This document shows, one piece after another, positions 60,677 through 64,000 of a DNA stretch of 64,000 nucleotides. The notes under the pieces are model-generated. The model saw only the letters and a program-made list of their open reading frames with translations. It had not been told where the DNA came from and searched no databases. Source of the DNA: Clostridiaceae bacterium. GTDB taxonomy: Bacteria > Bacillota > Clostridia > Lachnospirales > Lachnospiraceae. A program made the position numbers and the translations under genes. The stretch spans positions 63,043-127,042 of the forward strand of contig CAJTGE010000003.1 of NCBI GenBank assembly GCA_910575795.1. The letters are read 5' to 3'. Numbering within the stretch: position 1 is the stretch's first letter; every line of letters starts with the position of its first letter.

Positions 60677-61263
60677 AAAGTAAAAAGGGAAGAAGTATGA
60701 TCGCCATTATTTTATTGTTAATTATTGCCGTGTGCATTTATTTCATTATGAAGCCGGAAGAAAAGAAGCCGGAAGAATCAGAACAAAAAGTCCAGGAAGA
60801 AACGGCGGCGGAATCATCGGAACCGGAAAAGGCGGCGGAAGTGGCGGACGGAACTGAATCAGAAGAAGCGGCGGCGCCAGAAGTTGAACATCGAACCGGT
60901 GAAGAAATAATCGGCGTCAGCGACAAGGATATTTCAGATCTTCATATTGTTTTTTATGACAATGTGAATAATGACGTGACGGGAAACTGGCGGCTGGCTG
61001 TCATTTCCGAAGACGTGGAAATTCAGGACTATATTTTTTCATACTATCAGGAATATATAAAGTCAGAAGACGAAATTCACGGAATCGTGAACCTGGGCCG
61101 GAATATCACGGCGCGGATCAACATGATCGGCGGCTGGCTCATGGTTTCGGAATATGATTATGTGGAAGGTGAAGAACACGACGCGAAGTTGTTATATTCA
61201 GGAACGCCGATTCAAAGTTATATCGTTTATACAGATAACGGCGATGTCGAAGCCGGGGAATGA
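60673..61263 (+). CDS. Membrane-anchored accessory protein
   Basis: 196 residues. Membrane helix (MIAIILLLIIAVCIYFIM), a Glu/Ala-rich spacer of about 60 residues, and a soluble C-terminal domain (ISDLHIVFYDNVNNDVTGNW) probably outside the cell. Overlaps the SWIM gene by four bases. Lysogeny-expressed surface protein is likely; function unknown. Confidence 0.6.
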   Translation: MKSKKGRSMIAIILLLIIAVCIYFIMKPEEKKPEESEQKVQEETAAESSEPEKAAEVADGTESEEAAAPEVEHRTGEEIIGVSDKDISDLHIVFYDNVNNDVTGNWRLAVISEDVEIQDYIFSYYQEYIKSEDEIHGIVNLGRNITARINMIGGWLMVSEYDYVEGEEHDAKLLYSGTPIQSYIVYTDNGDVEAGE

Positions 61264-61266
61264 ATC

Positions 61267-61434
61267 ATGTGTGAATACTCCGATAAATGCCCGTCAAAGA
61301 CGGCTGTTTGTTTAACTGAAAAGCCTTCTGGCGAATGTGTCCCGTTTATCCTGGCCGCTTATGAGAAATTAAAGAACGGCGAAACGCACACATTCAGGAA
61401 AGGGAATCTTGAAGTAGTGATTCCGCGACGTTGA
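61267..61434 (+). CDS. Small Cys-containing phage protein
   Basis: 55 residues (MCEYSDKCPSKTAVCLTEKP), four cysteines that may hold zinc. Starts three bases after the previous stop. Expressed with the lysogeny-side genes. Confidence 0.6.
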   Translation: MCEYSDKCPSKTAVCLTEKPSGECVPFILAAYEKLKNGETHTFRKGNLEVVIPRR

Positions 61435-61445
61435 AAACAAAATAA

Positions 61446-61481
61446 AAATCCGGCCGACGTCTGCAAACGCCAACCGGATTT
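61446..61481 (+). terminator. Terminator hairpin before the recombinase gene
   Basis: AAATCCGG (61446-61453) pairs with CCGGATTT (61474-61481) around a 20-nt loop, followed by an A/T-rich tail. Ends the repressor-side operon. Confidence 0.55.
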
Positions 61482-61614
61482 AATACCAGGCAACCGATAA
61501 GCGGCTTCTGATATTGGAAATAAGCAATCCTATTATATCATTGAAAGCCGTAAAAATCAACGGGCTTTCTTTTTTGCGCCCTTTTTTCTGGTCTGCCTGG
61601 AGAAAGGGGACATT

Positions 61615-63612
61615 TTGAGATCAAAAAGAAATAAGCCCGTCCGGCTATGGACGAAAAAGAAGGCGGCGTTATACGTCCGCGTGTCTACACGTTACCAGGT
61701 AGACAAAGACAGTCTTCCATTCCAGCGGAAGAAGCTAAAAGAATATTGTAAACTTATGGGAATAGACGCCTTCCAGATATTCGAGGACGACGGCTATTCG
61801 GCGAAGAATACCGATCGGCCGCATTTTCAAGATATGATGAACCGCGTCCGGGCCGGCGAATTTTCACATATCATCGTTTGGAAGGTTGACAGAATTTCAA
61901 GGAACCTTCTGGATTTCGCGGCCATGTATGAGGAATTAAAGGATCACCGCGTCACTTTTATTTCTATGAATGAACAATTCGACACTTCAACCGCCATCGG
62001 CGAAGCTATGTTGAAGATCATTCTGATTTTCGCAGAACTTGAAAGAAACATGACATCGGAACGTGTCACTGGGATCATGCTTGACCGGGCGGAAAATGGA
62101 TTGTGGAACGGCGCCCGTATGCCGATCGGCTTCCGCTGGAATGATGAAACGAAATATCCTGAACCGGATCCCGAAGAAGTAAAGATTGTTCAATTTATTT
62201 TCGATGAATACGAAAAGACTCGTTCGGCCTTGCAAGTGACGCGGTACTTGAATAACAATCACGTAAAATCGAAGCGCGGCGGAATGTGGTCTTCAAAATT
62301 AGTCCATGACATAATCAGGAACCCTTTCTATATAGGGACGTACCGCTATAATCTCCGGGAATCCGGCCGCGGCCCCTTGAAGCCCGAAAGCGAATGGATC
62401 ATCAGGGAAAACAATCACCCGGCAATCATTGACAAGGAACAATTTGACCGGTGCAATAGAATCATGGACGAAAACGGAACTTCACGCGACGTGTCAGAAA
62501 TACGGGAAACGGTACACACTCACGTTTTCGCCGGAAAAATAATTTGTGCCGTGTGCGGCTCCGGCATGATAGCAACAAAAGACCGGGCCAGGGAAAACGG
62601 ATTCCGGCCTTCAAATTATCGGTGCGGCCGCCGGGCGAAAATGCTTGATTGTGAGAATAAAAAGATTGTAAGCGATTTATATATCGGCCCTTTTATTTTT
62701 AACTATGTTGCTAACCTGTCGCGTGTTCAGAAGGAATTTAAAAACAAAAAGATTGATTCCCTTGAAAAGCTGGAAGCGGCCCTTCTAAAAGGCGATGAAT
62801 ACAACGGCGCCAGATTGACGGAAGCAAGCCTTAAAGCGACTTTTTCGGCTCTGGCATATAGCGGACTGGGGAAAGGCGCCTATTTGCCCGATTTAGGGCT
62901 TTCAGAAGGCGAAGACGATATTTCTATCGCCGAACGCCGTTCTATCCTGGAAAAAGAACGTGAGAAGTGCCAGAACGCCATTTCAAGGCTTACCGAATTA
63001 TATCTTTATGATTCCGAAGCCTTGACAAAAGAAGAATTTTCAAAAAAGAAAAAGGAACTTGCAAAGAAGATCCGCGATATTGAAGGCCAAATTTCAGAAA
63101 TCACGGAATCCGGCGACGGCTCCGACCTGGCGGATCTGTCCTTCATCAAGAAAGCGTCCGCCTTCCTTGTGGCCCAGCGGATAGTTTCAAAAAAGCACAT
63201 TGATTATATTCAAATGTGCCTTGACCTGGATAATGAAATATTAAAAGATTTTGTCGATCAGGTTGTCGATCAGATCGTCGCCCTGGACGGCCGCGTCCAG
63301 AAGATCCGGTTCGTGAATGGGCTTGAACATGAATTTGTGTATTCGGCGCCGGCGGAACTTCCGAAGTGCCGCGCGTGTGGTTATGCCATCGGAAAAACGG
63401 TAAGCTGTCGGATCCGAACAATCAGCTATAAAGGAAAAAGCTATCGCCGTGTGAAAGTCGGCGATCCTGGGGATCCATACGAAGGGAAGAAAGTCGCGGC
63501 GTGTGCGGCTTGCGGCGTCAGCTTCGGCCGCTTTCATCATGCCGATTGTGAAAAAGAAGTGTGTCCGATATGCGGCGGCCAGCTTTCCGCGTGTGAACAT
63601 CGGAAGAAATAA
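61615..63612 (+). CDS. Large serine recombinase (phage integrase)
   Basis: 665 residues, TTG start after AGAAAGGGGACATT. The catalytic N-domain has the nucleophile Ser in YVRVSTRYQVDKDSLPFQRK, with DRISRNLLDF and ELERNMTSER. It is followed by a recombinase domain (LNNNHVKSKRGGMWSSKLVH), a zinc ribbon (ICAVCGSGMIATKDRARENG), a coiled coil near residues 450-500, and extra C-terminal Cys motifs (CRACGYAIG, CAACGVSF and CPICGG). It should carry out attP x attB recombination near the right end of the prophage. Confidence 0.93.
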   Translation: MRSKRNKPVRLWTKKKAALYVRVSTRYQVDKDSLPFQRKKLKEYCKLMGIDAFQIFEDDGYSAKNTDRPHFQDMMNRVRAGEFSHIIVWKVDRISRNLLDFAAMYEELKDHRVTFISMNEQFDTSTAIGEAMLKIILIFAELERNMTSERVTGIMLDRAENGLWNGARMPIGFRWNDETKYPEPDPEEVKIVQFIFDEYEKTRSALQVTRYLNNNHVKSKRGGMWSSKLVHDIIRNPFYIGTYRYNLRESGRGPLKPESEWIIRENNHPAIIDKEQFDRCNRIMDENGTSRDVSEIRETVHTHVFAGKIICAVCGSGMIATKDRARENGFRPSNYRCGRRAKMLDCENKKIVSDLYIGPFIFNYVANLSRVQKEFKNKKIDSLEKLEAALLKGDEYNGARLTEASLKATFSALAYSGLGKGAYLPDLGLSEGEDDISIAERRSILEKEREKCQNAISRLTELYLYDSEALTKEEFSKKKKELAKKIRDIEGQISEITESGDGSDLADLSFIKKASAFLVAQRIVSKKHIDYIQMCLDLDNEILKDFVDQVVDQIVALDGRVQKIRFVNGLEHEFVYSAPAELPKCRACGYAIGKTVSCRIRTISYKGKSYRRVKVGDPGDPYEGKKVAACAACGVSFGRFHHADCEKEVCPICGGQLSACEHRKK

Positions 63613-63615
63613 CCA

Positions 63616-63635
63616 GGGCGGCCAGCCGGCCGCCC
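63616..63635. terminator. Bidirectional terminator after the recombinase
   Basis: Perfect 8-bp stem GGGCGGCC / GGCCGCCC with AGCC loop, followed by T residues (63637-63641), between convergent genes. Confidence 0.8.
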
Positions 63636-63639
63636 ATTT

Positions 63640-64000
63640 TTAATCTTCAAGATACTTTTCGATTCCTGGAAGTGTCGGTTCGTTAAATTTGATTATATGC
63701 GTAAATGCGGCGTCAATCTGTTTCTTTGTCGGCCGCCGATCTCCCCTAAAATCGAAGAAGACGGAACCGTGCGGATCTGGATTCCTGATAATAGCCCAGT
63801 TTTCAGAATATAATATGTCAAGTGCCTTGTCGAAATCGCCGGGGTATATGTTGGGATTCTTGCCTTCTCTTTTTGCGATAATGTGGAACGCCTTCGCATG
63901 ATGACCGGCGAACTTGCAACTGTAATAATTCCCGGAAGGATCAATCAAGCCGTATTCGGAAAGAAAATCATCGGGATCCGTCCTTTTGTTCAATTCGTCT
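63640..64000 (-). CDS. Phage-like hypothetical protein, partial
   Basis: At least 119 residues. The frame continues to the right edge of the window. Contains FDKALDILYSENWAIIRNPD and a His-rich part. No family recognised. Codon style matches the prophage. Confidence 0.55.
   Translation of the reverse strand, partial: DELNKRTDPDDFLSEYGLIDPSGNYYSCKFAGHHAKAFHIIAKREGKNPNIYPGDFDKALDILYSENWAIIRNPDPHGSVFFDFRGDRRPTKKQIDAAFTHIIKFNEPTLPGIEKYLED

Noticed and set aside
1..64000. tRNA or rRNA genes
   Set aside because: None could be recognised by eye, including at likely attachment sites. A covariance-model search would be decisive.

Overview
The window looks like a Gram-positive gut Firmicute, probably Lachnospiraceae-like. 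The evidence is the strong AGGAGG-type ribosome sites, TTG and GTG starts, Tn916-type accessory genes, and P2-like clostridial phage proteins. This placement is an inference from gene content; no rRNA or tRNA gene was found to confirm it.

Layout. (1) About 1-6955 (+): an accessory cassette with a MerR regulator, an MFS exporter, an ABC exporter pair, a CPBP membrane protease and a TetR regulator. An XRE regulator and a Tn916-like sigma/HTH gene pair without integrase follow. A 14-bp direct repeat lies at each end. (2) 6955-14115 (-): a phage tail-fibre and holin module carrying a complete diversity-generating retroelement (DGR1: variable protein, Avd, template repeat, reverse transcriptase). 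It has no head, replication or endolysin genes, so it is probably the remnant of a second prophage, although it could be an extra module of the phage to its right. (3) 14142-16320: an XRE regulator divergent from two near-copies of the same promoter and leader, each driving two small unknown genes. A GC-rich hairpin repeat and a 10-bp repeat array complete the region. (4) 16.7 kb to the right edge (mostly -): a P2-like contractile-tailed prophage. From left to right it holds lysis genes, DGR2, tail fibres and baseplate, tape measure, frameshifted tail chaperone, tube and sheath, head genes, portal, terminase, a small tyrosine recombinase, a late regulator, DNA-modifying and small genes, SSB, helicase loader, replication initiator, a TubZ/TubR-like partition pair, the immunity switch and a large serine recombinase.

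Main results. Two different DGRs lie 10 kb apart. In each, every template-variable difference inside the aligned repeat falls at a template adenine: 17 of 17 in DGR1, and 7 of 7 plus 8 of 8 in DGR2. DGR2 has two targets. One is the usual tail-tip gene beside the reverse transcriptase. The other is about 36 kb away inside the early region and has its own GATA-loop hairpin. The DGR2 reverse transcriptase and a radical SAM gene are each interrupted by one in-frame TAG codon, with clearly homologous coding sequence continuing in frame.

The prophage also carries a tubulin-like GTPase, a winged-helix partner and a 10-bp-period repeat array, which is the layout of a type III (TubZRC) partition system. 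A second array of the same repeat lies 40 kb away in the opposite orientation. Together with a probable iteron origin inside the replication initiator gene and two recombinases, this suggests the phage may persist as a plasmid-like replicon at some stage. The late genes appear to be switched on from a promoter covered by five helically phased CACGACA repeats next to a late-regulator gene.
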